The notes beneath the pieces were generated by a model, which worked only from the letters and a program-made list of their open reading frames with translations, made no database searches and had not been told where the DNA came from. DNA of 64,000 nucleotides from Bacillus mycoides (GTDB lineage: Bacteria; Bacillota; Bacilli; Bacillales; Bacillaceae_G): positions 1,793,001-1,857,000 of the forward strand of contig NZ_CP036132.1 in NCBI RefSeq assembly GCF_018742245.1, given 5' to 3'. Both the position numbers and the translations under genes were made by a program. Every line of letters starts with the position of its first letter. Position 1 is the first letter of the stretch. Of this stretch, positions 8,507 through 17,719 are shown in pieces.

Positions 8507-9466
8507 TTGGCAACTACAAAACCATATAGAGTATTACTATATTACATGTACACAACAATTGAAAATCCAGAAGAATTTGCTGAACAGCATTTAGAATTTT
8601 GTAATTCACTTGAGTTAAAAGGAAGAATTCTTGTAGCAACAGAAGGAATTAACGGAACTTGTTCTGGAACTGTTGAGCAAACAGAGAAATACGTGGAAGC
8701 AATGAATAATGATCCACGTTTTGCTGGAATCGTTTTTAAAATTGATGAGGCAGATGAACATGCATTTAAGAAAATGCACGTACGCCCTCGTCCAGAGTTA
8801 GTTACACTTCGTCTAGAAGATGACATTAACCCGAAAGAAATAACTGGTAAATATTTAGAACCAAAAGAGTTCTATGCGGCAATGAAACAAGAAGATACAG
8901 TTATTATTGATGCACGAAATGATTATGAGTTTGATTTAGGACATTTCAAAGGTGCGATCAAACCAAATATTGAATCGTTCCGTGAATTACCAGATTGGAT
9001 TAGAGAAAATAAAGAAACACTTGAAGGCAAAAAGATTTTAACGTACTGTACAGGTGGAATTCGTTGTGAGAAGTTTTCTGGTTGGTTAGTTCGTGAAGGT
9101 TATGAAGATGTAGGTCAGCTTCATGGCGGAATTGTAACGTACGGAAAAGACCCAGAAGTACAAGGTGAACTTTGGGATGGTCAATGTTACGTATTCGATG
9201 AGCGTATCGCTGTACCAGTAAACCAAAAAGAACATGTTATCGTTGGTAAAGATCATTTTACAGGTGAACCTTGTGAGCGCTATGTAAACTGTGCAAATCC
9301 AGAATGTAACAAGAAAATTTTATGTTCTGAAGAAAGTGAAGCGAAACATTTACGTGCATGTTCTCATGAATGTCGTGTACACCCACGTAATCGTTATATC
9401 GTGCAACATGAATTAACAGAAGAGCAAGTAGCTGCTACATTAGAAAAAATCGAAGCAGGTAAGTAA
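8507..9466 (+). CDS. trhO: tRNA uridine(34) hydroxylase, rhodanese-like TrhO
   Basis: This 319-residue UPF0176/YceA-type protein performs oxygen-dependent hydroxylation of U34 in tRNAs, a step toward mo5U/cmo5U wobble bases. An N-terminal acylphosphatase-like domain ([20 protein letters not shown]) precedes a rhodanese domain with [16 protein letters not shown] and the active loop [13 protein letters not shown]-terminal cysteine cluster ([12 protein letters not shown], then CSHEC) probably binds metal. The start is a TTG with AGGTGG upstream; no ATG fits the family N-terminus. It is transcribed alone and ends at a strong terminator. Confidence 0.9.
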   Translation: MATTKPYRVLLYYMYTTIENPEEFAEQHLEFCNSLELKGRILVATEGINGTCSGTVEQTEKYVEAMNNDPRFAGIVFKIDEADEHAFKKMHVRPRPELVTLRLEDDINPKEITGKYLEPKEFYAAMKQEDTVIIDARNDYEFDLGHFKGAIKPNIESFRELPDWIRENKETLEGKKILTYCTGGIRCEKFSGWLVREGYEDVGQLHGGIVTYGKDPEVQGELWDGQCYVFDERIAVPVNQKEHVIVGKDHFTGEPCERYVNCANPECNKKILCSEESEAKHLRACSHECRVHPRNRYIVQHELTEEQVAATLEKIEAGK

Positions 9467-9483
9467 GCAGAATTAGCTTAATA

Positions 9484-9524
9484 AAAAAACAGATGGTAGC
9501 ATCGTGCTGCCATCTGTTTTTTAT
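9484..9524. terminator. Terminator after trhO
   Basis: AAACAGATGGTAGCA and TGCTGCCATCTGTTTTTTA form a stem with a T tract. It also serves the convergent minus-strand gene. Confidence 0.9.
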
Positions 9525-11000
9525 TTACTTTGTATCTTTTTTCTCTTTAACAGCAGATAATACAGTTTGTTTTACCCATGCTTTTCTTTTTTTATGCTGT
9601 ATAGCCCATTGGTATAAACCTTGTGCACCTAAAATGAGGGAAATGACTATACCGCTAATCGCTATTAAAAGAGCAAAATATTCAAGGGGTGAAGATATGT
9701 GATTTGAATCAGTATTTTTTAAAAGGTCAATCATAGTAAACCCTAACATTTGGCCTACTACAGAGTAGAGCGTTAAAATTAATAATAAAAGGCTATCTTT
9801 TTTAGAAGCAACATTTTCTTGATATTTAAACAAACTATCAAGATTTTGTTTCGCGTTCGTATATAGTATTTCAATGTTGAAAAGTTTTCTTAAGCGAAAG
9901 AAAATATCTTCACTTTGTGATTGAGATACTAATTCTAAAGAAAAATAATTAGCTGTAAACGAATTGATAGAGTAGATTAGCTTCTCTATTTCATTTGTAT
10001 CTTGTTCAATATTTAGTTCAGCATAAGCGTTTGCCATTTTTAATAAAACAATTTTATGAAATAGGTTTAATAATAAAGCGTAATAAAACTCCCCATACAT
10101 TTGACTAGCGAGTTTAGCTACTTTACCGTCATCTTCGTTCGTAATACATGTGAAAATATGTTCTTCCATTATGAAATAACGATTAGGAGCCCACCTTTGA
10201 TAAGAATGTTTTGTTAAATAATCGTGAATATAAGGAACATTATTTGCGCTAATATACGGCTTACCATCGTCTGTTAATCCGGAAAGACTGGAAGCTCGAT
10301 ATACATCAACTACATGAAGGTCTGACTCTTTGTTTATGGATAATAAAGTTTGTACATACATTCGTTGATCTTCAAAGAATGGAAATGTTTGAAAGTAAGA
10401 ACTCCGCAATCTCTTTTTCTCAAAGAAGTCTGTTAAGCCATGAAATAAATCGCCGAATATAAGTTTTTCTACTTGTGAATATTTTTTTTCATCACATTCA
10501 ATACAAATAGTCTCAGTTGTATCATTTCTAGTTTCAAGTACACGGAATCGAGAAGCGAATTCGATTGCTTCTGATAATGTCATGTTTGGAGCGGTTTTGA
10601 CTTCTGTTCGAATTGTTAAGAAGCCAAGCTCATAAGGACAAAGTGTTACATCAATAGAATGTATCTTGAATGGAACGGAAATAAGATTTGTTGTTAAATG
10701 TCCATTTAAATTAAGGTCTTTAGAATAGCGCTGTAATCCTTTTTGATGTTCTGAATGAGGAAAGAGAATTTTATTTGTAAATGAAAGATAATATGCTTCC
10801 ATATTTCGATGTGAAACTTGAAACTTCCCGTAATATGTATTTTCATCTTCAAGGTGATCGAGTCGAAAAGGACGGAAATTATTTTTTTGTAAGAAAGGGA
10901 ACATATTTTGTTCATATTCAGTTTTAAACGAAAACGGGAATATAAATTGAAATATAGCTGTTGTTATATCTTTTTCTTCGATTGTTTGTATTGCCTCCAT
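9525..11000 (-). CDS. Unknown 491-aa protein, two C-terminal membrane helices
   Basis: I do not recognise this family. The first 410 residues are soluble and mixed alpha/beta, with no signal peptide, and contain ICIECDEKKYSQVEKLIFGD and a helical stretch near 330-410. Two membrane helices close the protein (about 408-432, SLLLLILTLYSVVGQMLGFT; and 445-470, ALLIAISGIVISLILGA), then a short basic tail. This large N-domain plus two terminal helices recalls the CorA-superfamily layout, but the GMN motif is absent, so no transport function is claimed. The ATG at 11000 has AAAGGA upstream. It is flanked by terminators and stands alone. Confidence 0.75.
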   Translation of the reverse strand: MEAIQTIEEKDITTAIFQFIFPFSFKTEYEQNMFPFLQKNNFRPFRLDHLEDENTYYGKFQVSHRNMEAYYLSFTNKILFPHSEHQKGLQRYSKDLNLNGHLTTNLISVPFKIHSIDVTLCPYELGFLTIRTEVKTAPNMTLSEAIEFASRFRVLETRNDTTETICIECDEKKYSQVEKLIFGDLFHGLTDFFEKKRLRSSYFQTFPFFEDQRMYVQTLLSINKESDLHVVDVYRASSLSGLTDDGKPYISANNVPYIHDYLTKHSYQRWAPNRYFIMEEHIFTCITNEDDGKVAKLASQMYGEFYYALLLNLFHKIVLLKMANAYAELNIEQDTNEIEKLIYSINSFTANYFSLELVSQSQSEDIFFRLRKLFNIEILYTNAKQNLDSLFKYQENVASKKDSLLLLILTLYSVVGQMLGFTMIDLLKNTDSNHISSPLEYFALLIAISGIVISLILGAQGLYQWAIQHKKRKAWVKQTVLSAVKEKKDTK

Positions 11001-11175
11001 CTACATTGTTTCCTTTCCATATAAGCTATAGAAACAACATGCCCAATTTTCCTATTAAATAACCTCTCGTTTTCACTAGTTTAAGAATGAAAATTCAGCT
11101 TATTTAATAGGAGACATGTATAATATTATGTATACTAAAACTAGTGTGATTGTTTTATGAAAAGGGGGATGTAGT

Positions 11176-12120
11176 ATGCGCATTTTAGTATTAGGAGCTG
11201 GTGGCGTCGGCGGATTTTTTGGTGGCCGATTAGTAGAAAAGGGAGAAGATGTTACATTTCTCGTTCGCAGCAAAAGAAAACAGCAATTAGAGGAAAAAGG
11301 ACTTGTTATTCGTAGTGTTAATGGAGATTTTTCATTTCAACCGAAATTGATAACGAAAGAAGATAGAACTTCTCCATTTGATGTGATTTTATTTTCAACA
11401 AAGGCGTATCATTTAAATGAGGCGATCATAGATTTGAAGCCTTTCGTAGGAGAAAATACTGTAATAATCCCGCTGTTAAATGGTATCTCTCATTTATCAC
11501 TATTACAAAAGGAATTCGGCGTGGAAAAAGTAATGGGTGGTTTATGCTTTATTGAGACGACGTTAAACGATCAAGGAGAAATTGTACAAACTAGTGCTGC
11601 AAACAGACTTGTATTTGGGGAAATTAAACCTCAAGATTCAGAGAGAATAAAGCGTATTTCTAAAGCATTTGCAGATACGAAAGCTAGTTTTGTTTTAAGT
11701 GAAAATATTACGCAAGATATGTGGCATAAATATTTATTTATTACTGTAATGTCAGGTGTGACAACATTAATGCGTGCACCGATAGGACCGATTCGTGAAA
11801 GTGATGGAGGACGAGAATTTATCCGGAATTTATTTGCAGAATCTGTGCAAATCATGAAAGCCATGGAGGCTCCAGTTAAGGATAATATTATCGAGGAACA
11901 TATGAAAACGATTGATAAAATTTCGTATGACATGAAGTCATCGATGCAGCGTGATATGGAAAAAGGTTCATTTATTGAAGGGAAGCACTTACAAGGATAC
12001 TTACTGAATTTAGCAGAGCAATTTTTAATAGAAGCACCATTACTAGGAGCGGTATATCAAAATTTGAAGGTGTATGAAGAAATGACATTTAACAAATCCG
12101 TAATAGAATTAGATGTATGA
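11176..12120 (+). CDS. 2-dehydropantoate 2-reductase family protein
   Basis: This 314-residue NADPH-dependent ketopantoate reductase-like protein belongs to the ApbA/PanE family, whose reference reaction makes pantoate for coenzyme A. The N-terminal Rossmann motif is GAGGVGGFFGGRL, the middle carries PLLNGISH, and the C-terminal helical domain has the conserved Lys/Glu environment (MWHKYLFITVMSG). Cereus-group genomes carry several paralogues, so it may be a ketopantoate reductase or act on another 2-keto acid. GGGGG lies 8 nt before the ATG. No pan genes are adjacent. Confidence 0.8.
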   Translation: MRILVLGAGGVGGFFGGRLVEKGEDVTFLVRSKRKQQLEEKGLVIRSVNGDFSFQPKLITKEDRTSPFDVILFSTKAYHLNEAIIDLKPFVGENTVIIPLLNGISHLSLLQKEFGVEKVMGGLCFIETTLNDQGEIVQTSAANRLVFGEIKPQDSERIKRISKAFADTKASFVLSENITQDMWHKYLFITVMSGVTTLMRAPIGPIRESDGGREFIRNLFAESVQIMKAMEAPVKDNIIEEHMKTIDKISYDMKSSMQRDMEKGSFIEGKHLQGYLLNLAEQFLIEAPLLGAVYQNLKVYEEMTFNKSVIELDV

Positions 12121-12126
12121 AATAAT

Positions 12127-12168
12127 AAAAAAGATAGCAATATATAAGTGTATTGCTATCTTTTTTAT
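12127..12168. terminator. Terminator after panE-like gene
   Basis: AAAAAAGATAGCAATA and TATTGCTATCTTTTTTA form a stem-loop followed by T residues. It works for both converging genes. Confidence 0.85.
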
Positions 12169-12182
12169 TTGAGTATGACAAA

Positions 12183-12311
12183 TTATTTGTTTCTTTTAAT
12201 TCTTTCTGTCAAATTTATTTCCTGTTCACGTTTACCATATAGCTGATTAATTTCATTTGCTACTGCATCTAAATATGAGTCGGAAAAAAGTGGCTGCTTC
12301 TTTTTAGACAT
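12183..12311 (-). CDS. Small 42-aa hypothetical protein
   Basis: This short gene encodes MSKKKQPLFSDSYLDAVANE followed by a Tyr/Gly turn and a charged helix ending ERIKRNK. AAAGGAG sits 6 nt before the ATG, an ideal RBS, and the gene faces the shared terminator. The product is basic, soluble and largely helical. Its function is unknown, but the RBS and codon pattern support real translation. Confidence 0.7.
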   Translation of the reverse strand: MSKKKQPLFSDSYLDAVANEINQLYGKREQEINLTERIKRNK

Positions 12312-12449
12312 ACGGGTCTCCTTTAAGGGGTTTTTTAGTATTCATTATGTATATTTATCGGCGGATTATGCGCAATCATTTTGAATTTTTTATTTTTAAA
12401 AATTTTTGTTTACATTTTGAAAATAAAGGAGTATTATAATCCACAGTTT

Positions 12450-12615
12450 CAATTTTCTAAATCGCTTAAACCGCATGGTGCGGGGGACCCGTTTTAATGA
12501 ATTAGTGCATAATTCAATGGGGTGAATCCTTGAAAAAGGTAGGGCTACTCATAGGCCCGAATCCGACAGCTAACCTCGTAAGCGTTATATTGAGAAGGAA
12601 GGTGGAGCTTGTGCG
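12450..12615 (+). ncRNA. c-di-AMP riboswitch (ydaO/yuaA type)
   Basis: The leader contains the conserved blocks of this class: CGCTTAAACCGC, GCGGGGGACCCG, GGGGTGAATC, then GGGCTACTCATAGGCCCGAA, TCCGACAGCTAACCTCGTAA and the 3' GAAGGAAGGTGGAGC. A terminator stem lies directly after it. In this family bound c-di-AMP favours the terminator, shutting off K+ uptake genes. The downstream gene is a KimA-type K+ importer, the classical target. Confidence 0.95.
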
Positions 12616-12627
12616 ACAAAAAATATA

Positions 12628-12671
12628 ATGTCTACAAGTCTATTTCTTGACGGCTTGTAGACATTTTTTGT
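12628..12671 (+). terminator. Riboswitch expression-platform terminator
   Basis: AATGTCTACAAG and CTTGTAGACATT form a 12-bp stem followed by TTTTTTG, between aptamer and kimA. It is the regulated terminator of the riboswitch. Confidence 0.88.
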
Positions 12672-12740
12672 TTTCTAAAAAAGTTTATGGGCTGAAACAA
12701 GCAGAAAAGTTCGTACAAAATTATTGGAGAGTGGACAGCA

Positions 12741-14567
12741 GTGGTTTCATCTATTAAAAGATTTTTAATTGGAAGACCGTTAAAATCAACTGAGTTAGGC
12801 GAACAAAAGCTCAATAAAACGAAGGCACTAGCAATTTTATCTTCTGACGCATTGTCATCGGTTGCATATGGTCCAGAACAAATATTAATTGCTTTAGCAG
12901 GACTTGGAGCAATAGCTTATTGGTATTCCATTCCGATAGCTGTTGGGGTATTAGTATTATTGACAGCTCTTATTTTATCTTATCGTCAAATTATTTTTGC
13001 TTACCCTCATGGTGGGGGCGCATATGTTGTATCAAAAGAAAACTTAGGGATGAATCCAGGCTTAATAGCTGGTGGATCTTTATTAGTCGATTATATTTTA
13101 ACTGTTGCAGTAAGTGTATCTGCAGGTACAGATGCGCTCACATCTGCTTTTCCTAGCTTACATGCACATAATGTAATCATTGCGATTATATTTGTCATAT
13201 TGATTACTATCTTAAATTTAAGGGGCGTAACGGAATCAGCTTCCGTTTTAGCATATCCGGTTTATTTATTCGTTTTAGCATTATTTATATTAATTGGTGT
13301 AGGAATATATAATATTTTAACTGGGCACGTTTCACCTACTTTACATGCGCCAATTGGAACACCAGTTGCGGGAATTAGTTTGTTTTTACTGTTAAGAGCA
13401 TTCGCATCAGGTAGTTCTGCATTAACAGGTGTTGAAGCAATTTCTAATGCAATTCCAAACTTTAAAGATCCTGCCCCAAACAATGCAGCAAAAACATTGC
13501 TTGCGATGGGTGCGTTACTTGCGGTTTTATTCACAGGAATTGTCTTTTTAGCATATTATTACGGAGTTACACCGAGTAAGGAAGTAACAGTCGTATCTCA
13601 AATAGCTGAACAAACATTTGGACGTAATTTCATGTACTATTTCATACAAGGTACAACAGCTTTAATATTAATTCTTGCTGCTAACACAGGTTATTCTGCA
13701 TTTCCATTATTAGCAGTTAATCTTGCAAAAGATAAGTTTATACCGAGAATGTTTACAATTAGAGGAGACCGTCTAGGTTATTCAAACGGTATTATTATAC
13801 TTGGGATTTCTTCGATTATTTTAATTGTAGCTTTTCAGGGGAAAACAGAACACTTGATTCCGCTATATGCAGTAGGCGTATTTATTCCGTTTACACTTTC
13901 TCAAACTGGAATGGTACTAAAATGGCTTCGTGAAAAGCCTGAAGGATGGATTTTACGTTTAACGATTAATTTAATTGGTGCAGTTATTAGTTTTATCGTA
14001 ATGAGTATGTTCTTTTTAACTAAATTTGCACAAGTTTGGTCGATCCTTATTTTCTTACCTGCTATTATCTTCTTGTTCCATCGAATTAAGAAACATTATG
14101 ATGCAGTGGGCGATCAATTAAGTTTAAAAACTTGTGAACGGATTGTTCCGATAGAGGGGAATGTAATTGTCGTTCCTGTAGCTGGTATGACTCATGTAGT
14201 AGAAAATTCATTGAACTATGCTAAAGCTCTTTCAGCAGATCAAGTTATCGCTGTATATGTTGCTTTTGACAGAGAAGAGGAAAAGAAATTTGAAGAGAAA
14301 TGGGAGAAGTGGCAACCTGAAGTAAGGCTTGTTACATTACATTCTCATTATAGAAGTATTATTCAGCCGCTAACAAAGTTTATTGATACAGTGCAATATA
14401 AAGCGAGTGAATCAAATTACCGAGTTACGGTCGTTATACCACAGTTTATTCCGAAAAAAGGTTGGCATAACATTCTTCATAATCAGTCTAGTTTACTCAT
14501 TCGTGCGTATTTACTCTATAAAAGAAATGTTGTTATTACGACAGTACCGTATCATTTGAAAAAGTAA
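12741..14567 (+). CDS. kimA: High-affinity potassium importer KimA (APC family)
   Basis: This 608-residue K+/H+ symporter is of the YdaO/KimA type. About 12 membrane helices fill residues 30-450, starting after the conserved KTKALAILSSDALSSVAYGP that marks the K+ site region of helix 1. A cytosolic C-terminal domain of about 150 residues (VIVVPVAGMTHVVENS, ADQVIAVYVAFD) resembles a USP fold. The start is GTG with GGAG 11 nt upstream. The upstream c-di-AMP riboswitch ties transcription to second messenger level, and KimA proteins are also inhibited directly by c-di-AMP. Confidence 0.92.
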   Translation: MVSSIKRFLIGRPLKSTELGEQKLNKTKALAILSSDALSSVAYGPEQILIALAGLGAIAYWYSIPIAVGVLVLLTALILSYRQIIFAYPHGGGAYVVSKENLGMNPGLIAGGSLLVDYILTVAVSVSAGTDALTSAFPSLHAHNVIIAIIFVILITILNLRGVTESASVLAYPVYLFVLALFILIGVGIYNILTGHVSPTLHAPIGTPVAGISLFLLLRAFASGSSALTGVEAISNAIPNFKDPAPNNAAKTLLAMGALLAVLFTGIVFLAYYYGVTPSKEVTVVSQIAEQTFGRNFMYYFIQGTTALILILAANTGYSAFPLLAVNLAKDKFIPRMFTIRGDRLGYSNGIIILGISSIILIVAFQGKTEHLIPLYAVGVFIPFTLSQTGMVLKWLREKPEGWILRLTINLIGAVISFIVMSMFFLTKFAQVWSILIFLPAIIFLFHRIKKHYDAVGDQLSLKTCERIVPIEGNVIVVPVAGMTHVVENSLNYAKALSADQVIAVYVAFDREEEKKFEEKWEKWQPEVRLVTLHSHYRSIIQPLTKFIDTVQYKASESNYRVTVVIPQFIPKKGWHNILHNQSSLLIRAYLLYKRNVVITTVPYHLKK

Positions 14568-14578
14568 GGAAATTTTTT

Positions 14579-14615
14579 AAGGATAACTTCACGAAAGTGA
14601 AGTTATCCTTTTTTG
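14579..14615 (+). terminator. Terminator after kimA
   Basis: AGGATAACTTCAC-gaaa-GTGAAGTTATCCTTTTTT is a perfect stem with a GAAA loop and a T tract. Confidence 0.93.
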
Positions 14616-14624
14616 TGCATATAC

Positions 14625-14640
14625 TATGCATAATTGCATA
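14625..14640 (+). promoter_or_regulatory. PlcR box upstream of nheABC
   Basis: TATGCATAATTGCATA matches the PlcR consensus TATGNANNNNTNCATA exactly. It lies about 530 bp before the nheA start, fitting the long untranslated leader of this operon. PlcR bound to its PapR signal peptide activates from such boxes at the onset of stationary phase. Confidence 0.93.
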
Positions 14641-15048
14641 CGGGTTAAAAAGATATATCAATATAACATTATCGGTTATGAGTAAGCAGTGTTTTTTGTT
14701 GTGATATATGGATATTTTAATTGAGAAAGTTAATCGGATTTTATTTTGGAATAAAGACAGGAGTTCTTGAAAATAAAGGGAATGAAAATACTTCTTTACG
14801 ATGGATTAATAGCTGTGTTTAAATGACCTTACAGTACAAAACTTACATGAAAACAAAACGAAATTTCATACTTTCGTACGTTAATTAGTTTAAAATGAAT
14901 AATATTTTTATGTAATATATTCACTGTATGAATGTGGAAATTGCGATAAAATAGAACGCTTATACAATATTATTCATACTAAGCACATATGAAAAGTTAT
15001 GGAATGTTTTATAACAATAAGTAAGTACTGTAGCAATAAAAGTTGGGA

Positions 15049-15101
15049 GAGATGGTTCGTACATGAACCAGGGTGAGAATGTTCTCTATTCTAACCATCT
15101 C
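15049..15101 (+). ncRNA. Three-stem structure in nhe leader
   Basis: Outer arms GAGATGGTT (15049-15057) and AACCATCTC (15093-15101) pair perfectly. Inside lie two more hairpins, GGTTCGTACATGAACC (15054-15069) and GAGAATGTTCTC (15075-15086). Since GGTT is shared by the outer and first inner stem, the two compete or form a tight junction. It sits 70 nt before the nheA start, within the presumed mRNA leader. Confidence 0.6.
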
Positions 15102-15171
15102 AAATCATTTGCAAGAAAATAGAATACTAAAATGCGATAGTAATAGTTGCTAATACATAGGAGGAGTTAAA

Positions 15172-16332
15172 GTGAAAAAGACTTTAATTACAGGGTTATT
15201 GGTTACAGCAGTATCTACGAGTTGCTTCGTTCCTGTAAGCGCTTACGCTAAGGAGGGGCAAACAGAAGTGAAAACAGTATATGCGCAAAATGTAATTGCT
15301 CCAAATACATTATCTAATTCAATTAGAATGTTAGGATCACAGTCACCGCTTATACAAGCATACGGATTAGTTATTTTGCAACAGCCAGACATTAAGGTAA
15401 ATGCGATGAGTAGTTTGACGAATCATCAAAAATTTGCAAAGGCGAATGTACGAGAGTGGATTGATGAGTATAATCCGAAGCTAATCGACTTAAATCAAGA
15501 GATGATGAGATATAGTACTAGATTTAATAGCTATTATAGTAAGCTCTATGAACTTGCAGGAAAAGTAAATGAAGATGAACAGGCAAAAGCAGATTTTACA
15601 AGCGCATATGGAAAATTACAATTGCAAGTACAAAGCATCCAAGAGAGTATGGAGCAAGATTTGTTAGAACTAAATCGATTTAAAACGGTATTAGATAAAG
15701 ATAGTAACAATTTATCTATTAAAGCTGATGAGGCAATAAAAACACTTCAAGGATCAAGTGGAGATATTGTGAAATTAAGAGAAGATATTAAAAGAATTCA
15801 AGGGGAAATTCAAGCTGAACTAACTATTATTTTGAATAGACCTCAAGAAATTATTAAAGGTTCTATTAATATCGGTAAACAAGTATTTACAATCACAAAT
15901 CAAACTGCACAAACGAAAACAATCGATTTTGTTTCTATTGGTACTTTAAGTAATGAAATTGTAAATGCTGCAGATAGTCAAACGAGGGAAGCAGCTCTTC
16001 GTATTCAGCAAAAGCAAAAAGAGCTACTACCACTTATTCAAAAGTTATCACAAACTGAATCAGAGGCGACTCAAATCACATTCGTTGAAGATCAAGTAAG
16101 TAGTTTTACAGAACTAATTGACCGCCAAATTACAACTTTAGAAACGTTATTAACAGATTGGAAAGTTTTAAACAATAATATGATCCAAATTCAAACAAAT
16201 ATTGAATCTGGCACGTATACAGACAGTAGTTTACTTCAAAAACATTTCAATCAGCTCAAAAAAATAAGTGATGAAATGAATAAGCAAACGAATCAATTTG
16301 AAGATTACGTTACAAACGTTGAAGTACATTAA
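15172..16332 (+). CDS. nheA: Non-haemolytic enterotoxin component A
   Basis: This 386-residue secreted component of the tripartite Nhe pore-forming toxin has the exact family length. A Sec signal ends near VSAYA (residue 26). The mature part is mostly long amphipathic helices of the HBL/Nhe alpha-helical toxin superfamily, without the strong hydrophobic hairpin seen in NheB and NheC. NheA binds last and completes the pore on the host membrane. The start is GTG with AGGAGG upstream. It is first in the operon; PlcR acts through the box at 14625. Confidence 0.97.
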
Positions 16333-16375
16333 AAAGAAAATCATTAATAATTCATGATATAGGGAGAGAAGAAAA

Positions 16376-17584
16376 ATGACAAAAAAACCTTATAAAGTAA
16401 TGGCTCTATCAGCACTTATGGCAGTATTTGTAGCAGGGAATATTATGCCGGCCCATACTTATGCAGCTGAAAGTACAGTGAAACAAGCTCCAGTTCATGC
16501 GGTAGCAAAAGCTTATAATGACTATGAAGAATATTCATTAGGACCAGAAGGCCTGAAAGATGCAATGGAAAGAACAGGTTCAAACGCTTTAGTAATGGAT
16601 CTGTACGCTTTAACAATTATTAAACAAGGTAATGTTAACTTTGGTAATGTATCGTCAGTTGATGCAGCTTTAAAAGGAAAAGTGATTCAGCATCAAGATA
16701 CAGCTAGAGGAAATGCGAAACAATGGTTAGATGTAATGAAGCCACAGCTTATTTCAACGAATCAAAATATCATTAACTACAATACGAAGTTCCAAAACTA
16801 TTATGATACTTTAGTTGCTGCGGTAGATACAAAGGATAAAGCAACTCTTACGAAAGGTCTAACTAGATTATCAAGTAGTATTAATGAAAATAAAGCGCAA
16901 GTAGATCAGTTAGTAGAAGACTTGAAGAAATTCCGAAATAAAATGACTACAGATACCCAAAATTTCAAGGGAGATGCAAATCAAATTACATCTATCTTAG
17001 CTAGTCAAGATGCTGGAATTCCGCTGCTGCAAAATCAAATTACAACGTATAATGAAGCAATTAGTAAATATAATGCAATTATTATCGGCTCATCTGTTGC
17101 GACAGCTTTAGGACCAATTGCAATTATAGGTGGTGCAGTTGTTATTGCTACGGGAGCAGGAACGCCGCTAGGAATCGCACTAATTGCAGGTGGTGCAGCA
17201 GCTGTAGGTGGTGGAACAGCTGGAATCGTATTAGCGAAGAAAGAGCTTGATAATGCACAAGCTGAAATTCAAAAAATAACTGGACAAGTCACAACTGCCC
17301 AATTAGAAGTGGCGGGGTTAACAAATATTAAAACACAAACTGAGTATTTAACAAATACAATTGATACAGCAATTACAGCGTTGCAAAACATTTCAAATCA
17401 ATGGTATACAATGGGATCAAAATACAATTCTTTACTTCAAAATGTAGATTCTATTAGTCCAAACGATCTTGTTTTCATTAAAGAAGATTTAAACATTGCG
17501 AAAGATAGCTGGAAAAACATTAAAGACTATGCAGAAAAGATTTATGCTGAGGATATTAAAGTAGTAGATACGAAAAAAGCATAA
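16376..17584 (+). CDS. nheB: Non-haemolytic enterotoxin component B
   Basis: This is a 402-residue secreted toxin component. The signal peptide ends near HTYA (residue 30). A hydrophobic segment at about 237-286, rich in Gly and Ala (GPIAIIGGAVVIATGAG), forms the membrane-inserting beta-tongue/helix region typical of ClyA-like toxins. NheB binds the target cell together with NheC and recruits NheA. It follows nheA after 43 nt with GGGAG before the ATG. Confidence 0.97.
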   Translation: MTKKPYKVMALSALMAVFVAGNIMPAHTYAAESTVKQAPVHAVAKAYNDYEEYSLGPEGLKDAMERTGSNALVMDLYALTIIKQGNVNFGNVSSVDAALKGKVIQHQDTARGNAKQWLDVMKPQLISTNQNIINYNTKFQNYYDTLVAAVDTKDKATLTKGLTRLSSSINENKAQVDQLVEDLKKFRNKMTTDTQNFKGDANQITSILASQDAGIPLLQNQITTYNEAISKYNAIIIGSSVATALGPIAIIGGAVVIATGAGTPLGIALIAGGAAAVGGGTAGIVLAKKELDNAQAEIQKITGQVTTAQLEVAGLTNIKTQTEYLTNTIDTAITALQNISNQWYTMGSKYNSLLQNVDSISPNDLVFIKEDLNIAKDSWKNIKDYAEKIYAEDIKVVDTKKA

Positions 17585-17636
17585 TAACAATTAAACTGTT
17601 ATAGCATTACGTATAGATAAAATATTTATTAAATAA

Positions 17637-17675
17637 TAGAGAGCTCCTGTTCAGTAGTGAGCAGGAGCTTTTTTT
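17637..17675 (+). terminator. Stem-loop between nheB and nheC
   Basis: AGAGCTCCTG and CAGGAGCT form a stem followed by seven T. Its place in the 135-nt gap suggests partial termination or processing that keeps NheC low relative to NheA and NheB; the Nhe literature reports that an excess of NheC is inhibitory. Confidence 0.8.
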
Positions 17676-17719
17676 ACCTCTAACGTTTCATATCCTCATA
17701 AAAAGAATAGGTGATAAGT

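Noticed and set aside
9493..9702. Short plus-strand frame opposite the 491-aa gene
   Set aside because: It lies antisense to a well-supported coding region and begins inside a terminator.
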